Assembly: GCF_000212695.1 (NCBI RefSeq)
Contig: NC_015514.1
Coordinates: 806,001-870,000, forward strand
Length of the DNA stretch: 64,000 nt
Direction: 5' to 3'
Origin: Cellulomonas fimi ATCC 484
Lineage (GTDB): Bacteria; Actinomycetota; Actinomycetes; Actinomycetales; Cellulomonadaceae
In this document: positions 44,736-53,345 of the stretch, piece by piece
Layout of the letters: each line of letters begins with the position of its first letter
Numbering within the stretch: the first letter of the stretch is position 1
Notes under the pieces: model-generated
The model's input: the letters and a program-made list of their open reading frames with translations, nothing else
Told to the model about the DNA's origin: nothing
Databases searched by the model: none
Made by a program: the position numbers and the translations under genes

Positions 44736-45266
44736 ATGAGCTCCACGACCCTCGCTGCCGTCACGGCGAAGCTGGCCGCACTCGGTCTGCCCGCCAAGGC
44801 CGCAGGCGTGGCCGTGGTCGTCGGTGTGGGCGTCGGTGTGCCCGGCGTCGCGTACGGCGTCTCCGCGTCGCAGGACGTCCCGCCGGCCGTCGAGCAGCCC
44901 GCCCCCGAGGCGACGGCGCCCGAGCAGGCCGCGACCGACGCGCCGACGGACGCCCCGACCGGCACCCCCAGCGCGTCCCCCGAGGCGACCGCGTCGCCCA
45001 CCGACCTGCCGGAGGCCTCCGAGTTCGGCCAGCGGGTCGCGCAGGACGCGCGCGACGGCGGCGTGGACGGGCAGGTCATCTCCCAGGAGGCGCGCGAGCG
45101 CGCAGGCGTCACGCTGCCCGAGCAGGCCGCCGACCACGCCGGCCAGACCGGGCCGGACGCGCTGCCCGAGCAGGCGCAGACCGGTGCCGAGCAGCGCACC
45201 ACCCCCGACGCCCCGTCGACCGAGGCCCCTGCACCGGTCGACGCGGGTGCCCGCGCCGAGGGCTGA
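44736..45266 (+). CDS. Exported or membrane-anchored Pro/Ala/Thr-rich protein
   Basis: 176 residues. One hydrophobic segment at about 22-41 (AAGVAVVVGVGVGVPGVAYG) follows a short N-terminus, and the rest is Pro/Ala/Glu/Thr-rich and low complexity (PEATAPEQAATDAPTDAP). A segment FGQRVAQDARDGGVDGQVISQEARERAG recurs in similar actinobacterial proteins but has no function I know. It resembles the outer half of the upstream anti-sigma-like protein in composition, and both may be linked to the ECF factor. Start ATG at 44736 has GGGAGG with a 7-nt spacer. The 162-base gap before it has no gene. Confidence 0.7.
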   Translation: MSSTTLAAVTAKLAALGLPAKAAGVAVVVGVGVGVPGVAYGVSASQDVPPAVEQPAPEATAPEQAATDAPTDAPTGTPSASPEATASPTDLPEASEFGQRVAQDARDGGVDGQVISQEARERAGVTLPEQAADHAGQTGPDALPEQAQTGAEQRTTPDAPSTEAPAPVDAGARAEG

Positions 45267-45320
45267 CCTCGGCACCGTCCGCGAGCCTCCCCCCTTCCCT
45301 CCGGGGCTCGCGGACCACGG

Positions 45321-45352
45321 CGGCGGGCCGGCCGGCACGAGCCGGCCCGCCG
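45321..45352. terminator. Hairpin between convergent genes
   Basis: Perfect 12-bp arms CGGCGGGCCGGC and GCCGGCCCGCCG with an 8-nt loop. Confidence 0.7.
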
Positions 45353-45355
45353 CCC

Positions 45356-45868
45356 TCAGCGGTCGGTCGACCGCCGCGCCCCGACGGGACGCTCCAGGAG
45401 CGTGTTGGCGTGGCTCCCCAGGTCCCGGCGGCCCACGGCCCGGAAGCCCTGGCCCTCGTAGTACCGGCGCAGCGCCGGGTTGCTCTCGCGGCAGTCGAGG
45501 CGCAGCAGCGTGGCACCGGCGTCGCGTCCCCGCGCGGCCGCCCACGCGAGCAGGTCGCCGCCCAGGCCCGACCCCGCGCGCCGGCGGTCCACCATCAGCC
45601 CGTGCACGTACGCGGCCGGGGTCGGGTCGTCGCCCCAGTACTCCGGGTCGGACCACAGCAGCCGCACGGTGCCGGCGACCTCGATCTCCGGGTCCGGCAC
45701 GACCCACCACTGCCCGTCGGCGACCTGCGCCTCGACGCGCTCGCGCGGCATCGACCCCTGCGGCCACTGCACCACGCCCGCGGCCGCCATCCGGTCCTCG
45801 AGCGACCGGCGCAGCGCGTGGATCGCGTCGACGTGCTGCGGGCCGGCGGGGACGGGCGACGCGGTCAT
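45356..45868 (-). CDS. GNAT-family N-acetyltransferase
   Basis: 170 residues. The acetyl-CoA site is VHGLMVDRRRAGSGLGGDLLAWAAARGRDAGATLLRLDCRESNPALRRYYEGQGFRAVG, a classical GNAT motif A/B. The N-terminus has the IHALRRSLEDRMAAAGVVQWPQG pattern seen in small GNAT enzymes. Substrate unknown. The ATG at 45868 lies 8 nt after -10 box TATCGT on the minus strand, so it may be leaderless. Confidence 0.92.
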   Translation of the reverse strand: MTASPVPAGPQHVDAIHALRRSLEDRMAAAGVVQWPQGSMPRERVEAQVADGQWWVVPDPEIEVAGTVRLLWSDPEYWGDDPTPAAYVHGLMVDRRRAGSGLGGDLLAWAAARGRDAGATLLRLDCRESNPALRRYYEGQGFRAVGRRDLGSHANTLLERPVGARRSTDR

Positions 45869-45958
45869 GGTGACCGACGATAGGCCGCCGCACTGCTCAC
45901 ATCCGCGCCCGCCCTGCCGATCACGTGGGCGACAGCCCCCGCACGAGATCGGCCCGCC

Positions 45959-47575
45959 GTGTCCTCCTGGAACAGCCAGACCATCGGAGCGCGGATGACC
46001 GCGCTCTTCACCATCCTCGTCACCGTCCTCATCGGGATCATCGTCCTCGGCGTGGTGACGGCCCAGGTGCAGCGCGGTTTCGCGGACCGGCTCGCGGAGA
46101 CGGACCGGATCTCCCGGCTCGCGGAGGAGGCCCGCTTCCAGATCGCCGACGCGACCGGGTGGCAGGCGCTCGTCGCGGCCGACGTCGCGGCCGTGGGGCC
46201 GCAGGAGGCGCTCGCGGACGACGCGGGCAACCGGTCCGCGCTGCTCGCGCTCCGCGCGGACGTCGAGGCGTGGCTGGACGATCTCGACCTCACGGGGACG
46301 ACCCCCGCCGAGCGCGCCGCGTTCGAGGGGCTCGCCCCGGCGTGGGACTCGTTCTTCGCGGGGGACGCGGAGGTCGTCGCGCTGCTCGCCACGGGTGAGC
46401 CCGAGGACTACGTCGCGGCGATGACGTCGATCAACGACGGGGCGGCCGGCGAGTCGTACGGGCAGGTGCTCGCGCTCGTCGACGAGGTGCAGGCGTCGGC
46501 GCAGAGCCGCACCGAGGAGCTGCGTGCGGGCCAGCGCGCGGCGGAGGAGCGCGGACGGCTCGGGCTCGTGGGCATCGGGGTGCTCACGGCGGCGTTCATG
46601 GTGTTCGCGGTCCGCAAGGTCACGCGGGACGTCGCGCAGCCTGCGGGCCGCATCTCGCAGGTCGCGGACGCGCTGGCGCGGGGTGACCTCACGCAGCGCA
46701 CCGGCCTGCGCGGCGGCGGGGAGATCTCGCGCGCGGGTTCGGCGCTCGACGCGGCGGTCGACGCGGTGTCGGTGCTCGTCGGGCAGGTGACGACCAACGC
46801 GACGCAGACCGACGCCGCCGTCGGCGAACTGCGCGACGTGACGGCGCAGGGCGCCCGGGCGGCGCACGACACGAGCGCCCGTGCCGGCGAGGTCGCGGCC
46901 GCCGCGGAGCAGGTGTCGCGCGACGTGCAGACGGTCGCCGCGGGCGCCGAGCAGATGGGCGCGAGCATCCGCGACATCGCGCAGAACGCCGCGCAGGCCG
47001 CCGAGGTCGCGGCGCAGGCGATCCGGGAGGTCGCGGCGACGAACGACACGGTGTCGCGGCTCGGGACGTCGTCGCAGGAGATCGGCAACGTCGTCAAGCT
47101 CATCACCTCGATCGCCGAGCAGACCAACCTGCTCGCGCTCAACGCCACCATCGAGGCCGCGCGCGCCGGGGAGTCGGGCAAGGGGTTCGCGGTCGTGGCC
47201 GGCGAGGTCAAGGAGCTCGCGACGGAGACGGCCCGCGCGACCGAGGACATCGCGCGCCGCGTCGAGGCGATCCAGGGCGACACGCACGGGGCCGTCGCCG
47301 CGATCGACGGCATCTCCCGCACGATCGCCCGCATCAACGACTACCAGCTCACGATCTCGTCGGCCGTCGAGGAGCAGACCGCGACCACGGCGGTCATGAG
47401 CCGCGGGGTCGCGGACGCCGCGGCGGGTGCGGGGGAGATCGCGCAGGGCATCACGTCGGTCGCGTCCGCGGCGGAGACGAGCGCCCGCGCGCTCGAGCGG
47501 GTCGACGGGCGCGTGGAGGAGGTCGCCGGCACGTCTCGCGAGCTCGCGACACGGATCGCCGCCTTCCAGGTCTGA
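45959..47575 (+). CDS. Methyl-accepting chemotaxis protein
   Basis: 538 residues. TM1 at about 14-36 ([20 protein letters not shown]), a helical periplasmic-side sensor of about 165 residues, TM2 at about 200-220 ([17 protein letters not shown]), a HAMP domain, and the cytoplasmic signalling domain whose hairpin tip reads [37 protein letters not shown]. This is the invariant CheA/CheW contact region. The ligand is unknown. Start GTG at 45959 lacks a clear ribosome site; ATG at 45995 has GGAG 5-8 nt upstream and is an alternative. No che genes are in the window. The phytochrome gene follows in the same direction. Confidence 0.93.
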   Translation: MSSWNSQTIGARMTALFTILVTVLIGIIVLGVVTAQVQRGFADRLAETDRISRLAEEARFQIADATGWQALVAADVAAVGPQEALADDAGNRSALLALRADVEAWLDDLDLTGTTPAERAAFEGLAPAWDSFFAGDAEVVALLATGEPEDYVAAMTSINDGAAGESYGQVLALVDEVQASAQSRTEELRAGQRAAEERGRLGLVGIGVLTAAFMVFAVRKVTRDVAQPAGRISQVADALARGDLTQRTGLRGGGEISRAGSALDAAVDAVSVLVGQVTTNATQTDAAVGELRDVTAQGARAAHDTSARAGEVAAAAEQVSRDVQTVAAGAEQMGASIRDIAQNAAQAAEVAAQAIREVAATNDTVSRLGTSSQEIGNVVKLITSIAEQTNLLALNATIEAARAGESGKGFAVVAGEVKELATETARATEDIARRVEAIQGDTHGAVAAIDGISRTIARINDYQLTISSAVEEQTATTAVMSRGVADAAAGAGEIAQGITSVASAAETSARALERVDGRVEEVAGTSRELATRIAAFQV

Positions 47576-47604
47576 CCCCGCGGGTGCCCGCGGGCGCCAT
47601 GGGT

Positions 47605-47610
47605 TAGCGT
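47605..47610 (+). promoter_or_regulatory. -10 box for the phytochrome gene
   Basis: TAGCGT at 47605-47610, giving a leader of about 44 nt. The gene also has GGGAG upstream of its ATG. Confidence 0.4.
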
Positions 47611-47660
47611 GGCGGCGGTCCTGTGCCCGGCCGGGGCCGGCGGACGTGAGGGAGTCGCGC

Positions 47661-49922
47661 ATGACCGAGGCCACGTTCCTCGCCCCCGGCGAGCCCGTGG
47701 ACCTCGACAACTGCGCACGTGAGCCGATCCACGTCCCCGGCAGCGTCCAGCCGCGTGGCGTCCTGCTGGCCGTCTCGGAGCCCGACCTCGTCGTCGCGCA
47801 CGTCTCGGAGAACGTCGCCCACCTGCTCGGGGTGGCGGTCGAGGACGCGCTCGGCAGGCCGCTCGACGCCACCGTGGGCGCACGCAGCGCCGCCGCGGTC
47901 CGGCAGCACGTCGCCGCGTGGGGGAGCCTGCGCGAGCGCAACCCGTTGCAGCTCCTCGTCCCGACGCCCGGCGGCGACCTCGAGGTCGACGCCGTGCTGC
48001 ACCGGGTGGTCAGCGGCGACACGACGCTGCTCGTCATCGAGCTGGAGCCGGCGACCGGTCCACGGCCGTTCTCGTTCCCGAACACGTACCAGGCGGTGCG
48101 CGGGGTGGTCGAGCAGCTGAACCGCGCGCACGAGCTCACCGAGATGTACGACATCACCGCGCGCGAGGTCCGGGCGCTCACGGGGTTCGACCGCGTGATG
48201 GTCTACCGGTTCGACGCCGAGTACAACGGCGAGGTCGTGGCCGAGGCGCGCCGCGACGACCTCAACGCGTTCCTCGGCCTGCACTACCCGGCGTCCGACA
48301 TCCCGCCGCAGGCCCGCGCGCTGTACGAGAAGAACTGGGTGCGGCTCATCTCCGACGTCGCGTACACCCCGGCCCGGATCGTGCCGGGGATCGACGGACG
48401 CACCGGTCTGCCGCTCGACCTCACGCACGCGGTGCTGCGCAGCGTCTCGCCGATCCACTGCGAGTACCTGGGCAACATGGGCGTCGCCGCGTCGATGTCG
48501 ATCTCCCTGCTGCGTGACGGCCGGCTGTGGGGCCTCATCGCGTGCCACCACTACGCGGGCCCGTTCGAGCCGCCGTACGGCGTGCGCGCCGCGGCCGAGT
48601 TCCTCGGCTCGACCCTGTCGCTGCGCCTCGTGGCGCGCGTCGAGGAGGACGAGCTCGCCGACCGGCTCGCGTCGGCGGAGGTCCTCGGCCGGCTCGTGGA
48701 GAACGCGCGCGACGAGGACCGGCCGCTCGCGCAGGCCCTGCTCGACCCGCCGAGCCTGCTCGACCTCGTCCCGGCCGACGGTGCCGTCGCGCAGGTCGAC
48801 GGGGCGGTGCTGACCGCGGGCGACGTGCCGCGCGGCGTGGGCGCGCTGCTCACGTGGGTCGCGGAGCAGCCCGACGACGTCGTGGTCCGGACCGCGCTCG
48901 CCGACGAGGAGCCCGACCTCGCGCGGCACGTCCCCGAGGTCGCGGGGGTGCTCGCCCTGCGGCTGCCCGACGGGCAGTCGGCCGTGTGGCTGCGTCGCGA
49001 GCAGGTGCATCACGTCGACTGGGGCGGCGACCCGCACAACAAGGCGATCGCGCGTCGCGAGGGCGGCACCGTGCGCCTGAGCCCTCGCCTGTCGTTCGAG
49101 CTGTGGCGCGAGACGGTGCGGGGACGCAGCGCGCCGTGGGAGGACCGCCACGTACGGACCGCGACCGAGCTGCGGGCGCGCCTGCTCGAGGTGCTCGTGC
49201 TGCGGAGCCGGACCCGGCTGCGGGCTGCCCAGACCGTCCAGCGCAGCCTGCTGCCCGCGAGCCTGCCCGTGCTGGACGGGTGGAGCGTCGACGCGCGGTA
49301 CGAGCCCGCGGCGGGCGGACGCGTCGGGGGCGACTGGTACGACGCGCTGCTGCTCCCCGACGGCCGGCTCGCGGTCGTCGTCGGCGACGTCGCGGGGCAC
49401 GGGCTGGAGGCCGCCGCCGCGATGGGCCAGCTGCGTAACGCGCTGCGTGCCTACCTGCTGCGCGGCGACGGGCCGGCCCAGGTGCTGCGGGGGCTCGACC
49501 ACGTCGCGCGCTGGACCATGCCGTTCGAGATGGCGACCGTCGTGGTCGCGGTCGTGGACCCCGTCACGGGCGACGCGGACGTCGCGGTCGCCGGTCACCC
49601 CCGACCCGTCGTGCTGCACGCCGACGGCCGGGCCGAGCTCGTGCAGCTGCCCGTCGACCGGCCGGTCGGCGTCGGCAGCGGCGACCCGCCCGCCGGGAGG
49701 CTGCACGTGCCCGCGGGCGGTGCGCTCGTGCTGTACAGCGACGGGCTCGTCGACTCGCGCGCGACGCGGCTGCGCGACGGGCTCGCGCGGCTGCGTGCCG
49801 CGGTGGACCGCACGGACGACCCGGCCCGGCCGCTGCGCATCGACGACGTGCTCGACGCGTGCCGCGAGGAGGGCTCGGTCGACGACCTGACGCTGCTCGT
49901 GCTCTGCCGCGACGCCGCCTGA
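47661..49922 (+). CDS. Bacteriophytochrome fused to a SpoIIE/PP2C phosphatase
   Basis: 753 residues. The PAS part carries the biliverdin-binding cysteine C18 in DLDNCAREPIHVPGSVQPRG. The GAF part keeps D213-I-P in HYPASDIPPQAR, H266 in SPIHCEYLGNMG and H296/H297 in IACHHYAG, close to D. radiodurans numbering. The PHY part has the tongue motif PRLSF followed by W-x-E (about 470-480). Instead of a histidine kinase there is a helical linker and a PP2C domain from about 540: QRSLLPASLP, GGDWYDALLLPDG, VVGDVAGHGLEAA, YSDGLVDSR and a final VDDLTLLVL. It should be a red/far-red light-gated Ser/Thr phosphatase, probably acting on an anti-sigma-antagonist type partner. No haem oxygenase gene is nearby. 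Start ATG at 47661. Confidence 0.93.
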   Translation: MTEATFLAPGEPVDLDNCAREPIHVPGSVQPRGVLLAVSEPDLVVAHVSENVAHLLGVAVEDALGRPLDATVGARSAAAVRQHVAAWGSLRERNPLQLLVPTPGGDLEVDAVLHRVVSGDTTLLVIELEPATGPRPFSFPNTYQAVRGVVEQLNRAHELTEMYDITAREVRALTGFDRVMVYRFDAEYNGEVVAEARRDDLNAFLGLHYPASDIPPQARALYEKNWVRLISDVAYTPARIVPGIDGRTGLPLDLTHAVLRSVSPIHCEYLGNMGVAASMSISLLRDGRLWGLIACHHYAGPFEPPYGVRAAAEFLGSTLSLRLVARVEEDELADRLASAEVLGRLVENARDEDRPLAQALLDPPSLLDLVPADGAVAQVDGAVLTAGDVPRGVGALLTWVAEQPDDVVVRTALADEEPDLARHVPEVAGVLALRLPDGQSAVWLRREQVHHVDWGGDPHNKAIARREGGTVRLSPRLSFELWRETVRGRSAPWEDRHVRTATELRARLLEVLVLRSRTRLRAAQTVQRSLLPASLPVLDGWSVDARYEPAAGGRVGGDWYDALLLPDGRLAVVVGDVAGHGLEAAAAMGQLRNALRAYLLRGDGPAQVLRGLDHVARWTMPFEMATVVVAVVDPVTGDADVAVAGHPRPVVLHADGRAELVQLPVDRPVGVGSGDPPAGRLHVPAGGALVLYSDGLVDSRATRLRDGLARLRAAVDRTDDPARPLRIDDVLDACREEGSVDDLTLLVLCRDAA

Positions 49923-49937
49923 CCTGCCGGGCGCGCG

Positions 49938-51047
49938 TCAGCGCGTGCGGGCCCCGAGGCGCAGCTCCAGGCCGAGCCACCGGGCCAGGTCCTCGATCTC
50001 GTCGGCGACGTCCGCCCGGACGGCCGGGGACCACGCGCCGTCCTCGTGGACGGCGTCGACGCGCAGCACGCCCGCCGCGTGGTCCGCGGTCGCGTCGACC
50101 TTGCCGACGAGCCGGTCGCCGTGCAGCACGGGCAGCGCGTAGTACCCCCACCGTCGCGCCGCGGCCGGCTTGAACATCTCGAGGGCGTAGTCGAACGCGA
50201 ACAGCTCGGCCATGCGGCGGCGGTCGTGGACGAGCCGGTCGAACGGCGACAGCAGCGCGGTGCGGCCGGTGAACGGCGCGTCGAGCAGGGCGGGGTCGAC
50301 CCGCCACTCGCCGCGGACGCCGTCGACGACCGCGGGTTCGCCCGCCGTACCCACGTCGACCGGCTCCACCGGGCACTGCGCCCCGCGGGACCGGGCGATG
50401 CCGAGCGCGTGCAGCCGGCGCTCGTCGCGCAGCCGTCGCGCGTCCTCGACGGGCACGGGGTCGTCGGCGGGGTAGACGCGCTCCGCGAGGTCCCACAGCC
50501 GGTCCCGGCCACGGCGTCCGGCCGCGGCGACGTCGCCCGACTCGACCAGCAGCTCGAGCATCATCGGCACGTTGCGGTTCGCGTTCCAGCCGCTGGACCG
50601 CCACGGCCGCACGGTCGTGTCCGGCAGCTCCCGGGCGGTCAGGGGCCCGTCGGCGCGCAGGGCGTCGAGGATGTCCTGCCGGCAGCCCGCGTTGTCGCGC
50701 AGCCAGCCGGCGCGCGACGCCTGCCACGGCTGCGGGTCCGGGCCGGGCCACTGCGCCATCTCGGCGCGGTAGAGGACGAGGTCCTCGGCGGGCCGGATCA
50801 TGCCCTGCACGTCGAGCAGCGCGAGGCCGTCGACCGCGTCGGCCAGCTCACCCGGGTCGTACCGCGAGCCGAGGCGGCTCCACAGCACGAGGTCGGCGCT
50901 CGGGGCGACGGAGGCGGTGTGGTCGACCTGGAGCATCGTGAGGCCGCGGACCGTCTCGAGGACGCCCGCCGGGCGCTCGGCCGTGAGGAGCTGCGCGCGG
51001 ACGGCGAGCCGTCGTGCGTCGGTGCGGGACAGGTGGTGCACCGTCAT
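49938..51047 (-). CDS. Winged-helix protein of the YcaQ/AlkX DNA glycosylase-like family
   Basis: 369 residues matching the crosslink-repair glycosylase-like family: LSRTDARRLAVRAQLL at the start, MLQVDHTASVAPSADLVLWSRLGSRYDPGEL, LLDVQGMIRPAEDLVLYRAEM, RPWRSSGWNANRNVPMMLELLVESGDVAAAGRRGRDRLWDLAERVYP, and SPFDRLVHDRRRMAELFAFDYALEMFKPAAARRWGYYALPVLHGDRLVGKVD. Family members unhook interstrand crosslinks (YcaQ) or are uncharacterised paralogues; which applies here is open. The stop lies 15 bases from the convergent phytochrome gene. Confidence 0.88.
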   Translation of the reverse strand: MTVHHLSRTDARRLAVRAQLLTAERPAGVLETVRGLTMLQVDHTASVAPSADLVLWSRLGSRYDPGELADAVDGLALLDVQGMIRPAEDLVLYRAEMAQWPGPDPQPWQASRAGWLRDNAGCRQDILDALRADGPLTARELPDTTVRPWRSSGWNANRNVPMMLELLVESGDVAAAGRRGRDRLWDLAERVYPADDPVPVEDARRLRDERRLHALGIARSRGAQCPVEPVDVGTAGEPAVVDGVRGEWRVDPALLDAPFTGRTALLSPFDRLVHDRRRMAELFAFDYALEMFKPAAARRWGYYALPVLHGDRLVGKVDATADHAAGVLRVDAVHEDGAWSPAVRADVADEIEDLARWLGLELRLGARTR

Positions 51048-51090
51048 GACACCGGGAGCCTACGGACCGGGTCCGACACCCGGGCGGCCG

Positions 51091-52191
51091 TCAGCCCCCG
51101 GCGACCGCCGCGGCCGGCGCGGGGGACGGCCCGCCCGGCTCCCGCGGGACCGGCGTGGCGGCGCGCAGGCGCTGCACGACGAGCAGCGCGAGCAGCGCCG
51201 GGAGCCAGCCGTACAGCAGGCCGGCGGCACCGCCGTCGGTGGGCCCGAGCTGCAGGAGGTCCTGCTGGCGCAACCAGCGCCCGTCGCCCGTGGGGTCGAG
51301 GCCGTCGCCGACGAGCGCGGTGGGCAGGGCACCCCACAGCGCACCTGCGACGCAGGCGGCCCAGACCCCGAGCACGAGGACGGTGCGGCCGTGCGTGGCA
51401 GCCGCCGTGCGCGCGGCGAGGTAGGCGAGCCCGCCCGTGATCGCGGCGACGAGGCCGCCGCACGCGAGCAGCGCGCCCGTCGACGCCTCCCCGGCGGTGG
51501 TCACGGGGGCGAACCAGTCGGCGGTCGTCGAGACCGTGATCGCGAGCGTCGAGCGGCCCGTCGTGGCGTGCGTGGCGACGGTCCGGTCGACCCACGCGTG
51601 CACGGCGGCGGCCACCGTCCACCCCGCGCCGGCGACGAGCCCGGCCACCACGGCGGCGGCGGTGGCGACCGGCCGGGCCACGGTCGGCTGCTCCGGGCGG
51701 TCCTCGTCGCGGCGGGCCAGGGCGACGACCGCGAGCCCCACGAGCCAGCCCCACGTCGCGCCCCAGCCCGTGCCGCGGCGGATGGGCTCGAACCAGCCGA
51801 ACATCAGCAGCGGGACGGTGCCGTCGCGGCCCTGCCCGAGCGCGTGCACGGTCGCGGGCCAGCCCGTGAACAGTGCCGCGGCGGCCCCGGCGACGACCAC
51901 CGCGAGCCACACGGCCAGGACCCGGCCCGCGTACCCGGTGCCCGCGGCGCGCAGCGCCGGCAGCACGAGGAACCCGACGGCGACGACGAGGGTGGCCGCG
52001 GCGAGCAGCGCGGCGCCGACGGAGCCGTGCGCGAGGCCGACCGCTGGGGTGGACGGCGCGACGAAGCCCACGAGCCCGGCCGGGACGTCGAGGCGAGCCA
52101 GCAGCACGTGCAGCACACCGGTGAGGAGCCACACCGTCAGGGCCGCCGCGCTCGCGAGCAGGGCGAGGCGAATCGTCCGGATCGTCAGCAT
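51091..52191 (-). CDS. Multi-pass membrane protein
   Basis: 366 residues with about eight hydrophobic segments separated by short loops (LALLASAAALTVWLLTGVLHVLL, AALLAAATLVVAVGFLVLPAL, VLAVWLAVVVAGAAAALFTGW, and others). The C-terminal tail is Pro-rich. Family not recognised. The ATG at 52191 lies exactly 7 nt after -10 box TAGCGT on the minus strand, indicating a leaderless message. Confidence 0.75.
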   Translation of the reverse strand: MLTIRTIRLALLASAAALTVWLLTGVLHVLLARLDVPAGLVGFVAPSTPAVGLAHGSVGAALLAAATLVVAVGFLVLPALRAAGTGYAGRVLAVWLAVVVAGAAAALFTGWPATVHALGQGRDGTVPLLMFGWFEPIRRGTGWGATWGWLVGLAVVALARRDEDRPEQPTVARPVATAAAVVAGLVAGAGWTVAAAVHAWVDRTVATHATTGRSTLAITVSTTADWFAPVTTAGEASTGALLACGGLVAAITGGLAYLAARTAAATHGRTVLVLGVWAACVAGALWGALPTALVGDGLDPTGDGRWLRQQDLLQLGPTDGGAAGLLYGWLPALLALLVVQRLRAATPVPREPGGPSPAPAAAVAGG

Positions 52192-52346
52192 CCGCGCGAC
52201 GCTAGCAGCGCGCTCACGGCGGCCGGGCGGGATCCGGGCAGGTTCGTCCGGTCGTGGGACGGCCGGGCCGCACGGCGCCCGGCTCCCGTCCGGTGCGCAC
52301 GACGCGGACGGGTCGGGGCCCGGAGCGGCGCCGCGGAGCCGTCGGG

Positions 52347-53156
52347 TCAGTGCCCGCGCGCGGGTGCCTTCCAGTAGCCGCAGAACGTCACGTGCGTCTT
52401 CGGGACGCCGCGCTCGCTGACCAGGAGCCGGCGCGCGCCGGTGGCGAGCCGCGACTCGCCGACCGCGAAGGCGCGCACCACGCCGTCCGGCCACGGCAGG
52501 TCGCGCAGCGCGGCGAGCGCGAGGTCACCCACCGCCTCGCCCCGCGTGCGGGGCAGCCAGTGCACGGTCATCCCCGCCGGGGCGTCGACGGGCTGGGCGT
52601 CGGCGGCGTCGGGCAGCTCGACGAACGCGTGGCCGGTCGTGTCCCGCGGCAGGTCCCGCAGGACGCCGGCGACGGCGGGCAGCCCGCTCTCGTCCGCGAG
52701 GAGCAGCACGTGGTCGGCCGGCACGTGCACCCACCCGCACCCCTGGTCGATGAACGCGACGTCGACGCCGGGCTCGACGGTGTCGGCCCAGGGGCCTGCG
52801 ACGCCCTGGTCGCCGTGCCGGACGAAGTCGATGTCGATCTCGGGGGTGCCGTCGGGGCCCGACGCCCGGTGGTCCCGGATCGTGTAGCTGCGGATGACGG
52901 GCCGCGTGGCGCGCGGCAGCGTGAGGTAGCGCAGGTAGCCGCGGGTGTCGAAGCGGTCGGACAGGTTGTCGAAGCGGGTCTCGTCGTGCACGGGGACCGC
53001 GAGCCGGACCCACTGGTCGAAGCCCTGGTACACGAAGCGGCGCAGGTCCTCGCCGCCGAGGGTGACGCGGACCATGTGCGGGGTGACGCGCGCGGTGCGG
53101 ACGACGGTCGCGCGGACGACGCCGCTCGGGGCGTGCGTGACGGTGATCTGCGACAA
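52347..53156 (-). CDS. Siderophore-interacting FAD/NAD(P)H reductase (SIP/ViuB type)
   Basis: 269 residues. FAD-binding barrel with RSYTIRDHR, the flavin motif of SIP proteins, followed by EIDIDFVRHGDQGVAGPWADTVEPGV, then the NADPH-binding part VLLLADESGLPAVAGVLRDLP and the C-terminal THVTFCGYWKAPARGH. Such enzymes reduce ferric siderophores in the cytoplasm and release iron. The start is a rare TTG at 53156; GGAG lies 8 nt upstream. An IdeR-type iron box lies 19-37 bases upstream. No transporter genes are beside it. Confidence 0.93.
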   Translation of the reverse strand: MSQITVTHAPSGVVRATVVRTARVTPHMVRVTLGGEDLRRFVYQGFDQWVRLAVPVHDETRFDNLSDRFDTRGYLRYLTLPRATRPVIRSYTIRDHRASGPDGTPEIDIDFVRHGDQGVAGPWADTVEPGVDVAFIDQGCGWVHVPADHVLLLADESGLPAVAGVLRDLPRDTTGHAFVELPDAADAQPVDAPAGMTVHWLPRTRGEAVGDLALAALRDLPWPDGVVRAFAVGESRLATGARRLLVSERGVPKTHVTFCGYWKAPARGH

Positions 53157-53174
53157 CGGGAGCTCCGGGGACGA

Positions 53175-53193
53175 AGGAGTGAGGCTCGCCTAA
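53175..53193 (-). promoter_or_regulatory. Iron box (IdeR/DtxR operator-like)
   Basis: On the minus strand the 19-mer TTAGGCGAGCCTCACTCCT matches 12 of 19 positions of the usual TTAGGTTAGCCTAACCTAA. A second, overlapping half-match lies next to it up to about 53212, as seen where two dimers bind. It sits directly upstream of the SIP gene. Confidence 0.65.
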
Positions 53194-53285
53194 GTTAGCA
53201 ATGCCTCACTTCGGTGCCCAGCCCCCGTCCACGACGCGCACCGCAGAAAGAGACCGAAAACACCGAAACCCATTGCGGCCCGATG

Positions 53286-53323
53286 GAGTGCCGTGTCACT
53301 CTCGCCGAGAACACCGCATTCTC
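53286..53323. promoter_or_regulatory. Two small inverted repeats before the glycoside hydrolase operon
   Basis: GAGTG-N6-CACTC (53286-53301) and GAGAA-N7-TTCTC (53307-53323) lie 23-60 bases before the start codon. They may be operator sites for a sugar-responsive repressor. No regulator gene is adjacent. Confidence 0.35.
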
Positions 53324-53345
53324 AACGTAGAGAGGCGTTTCGGAC

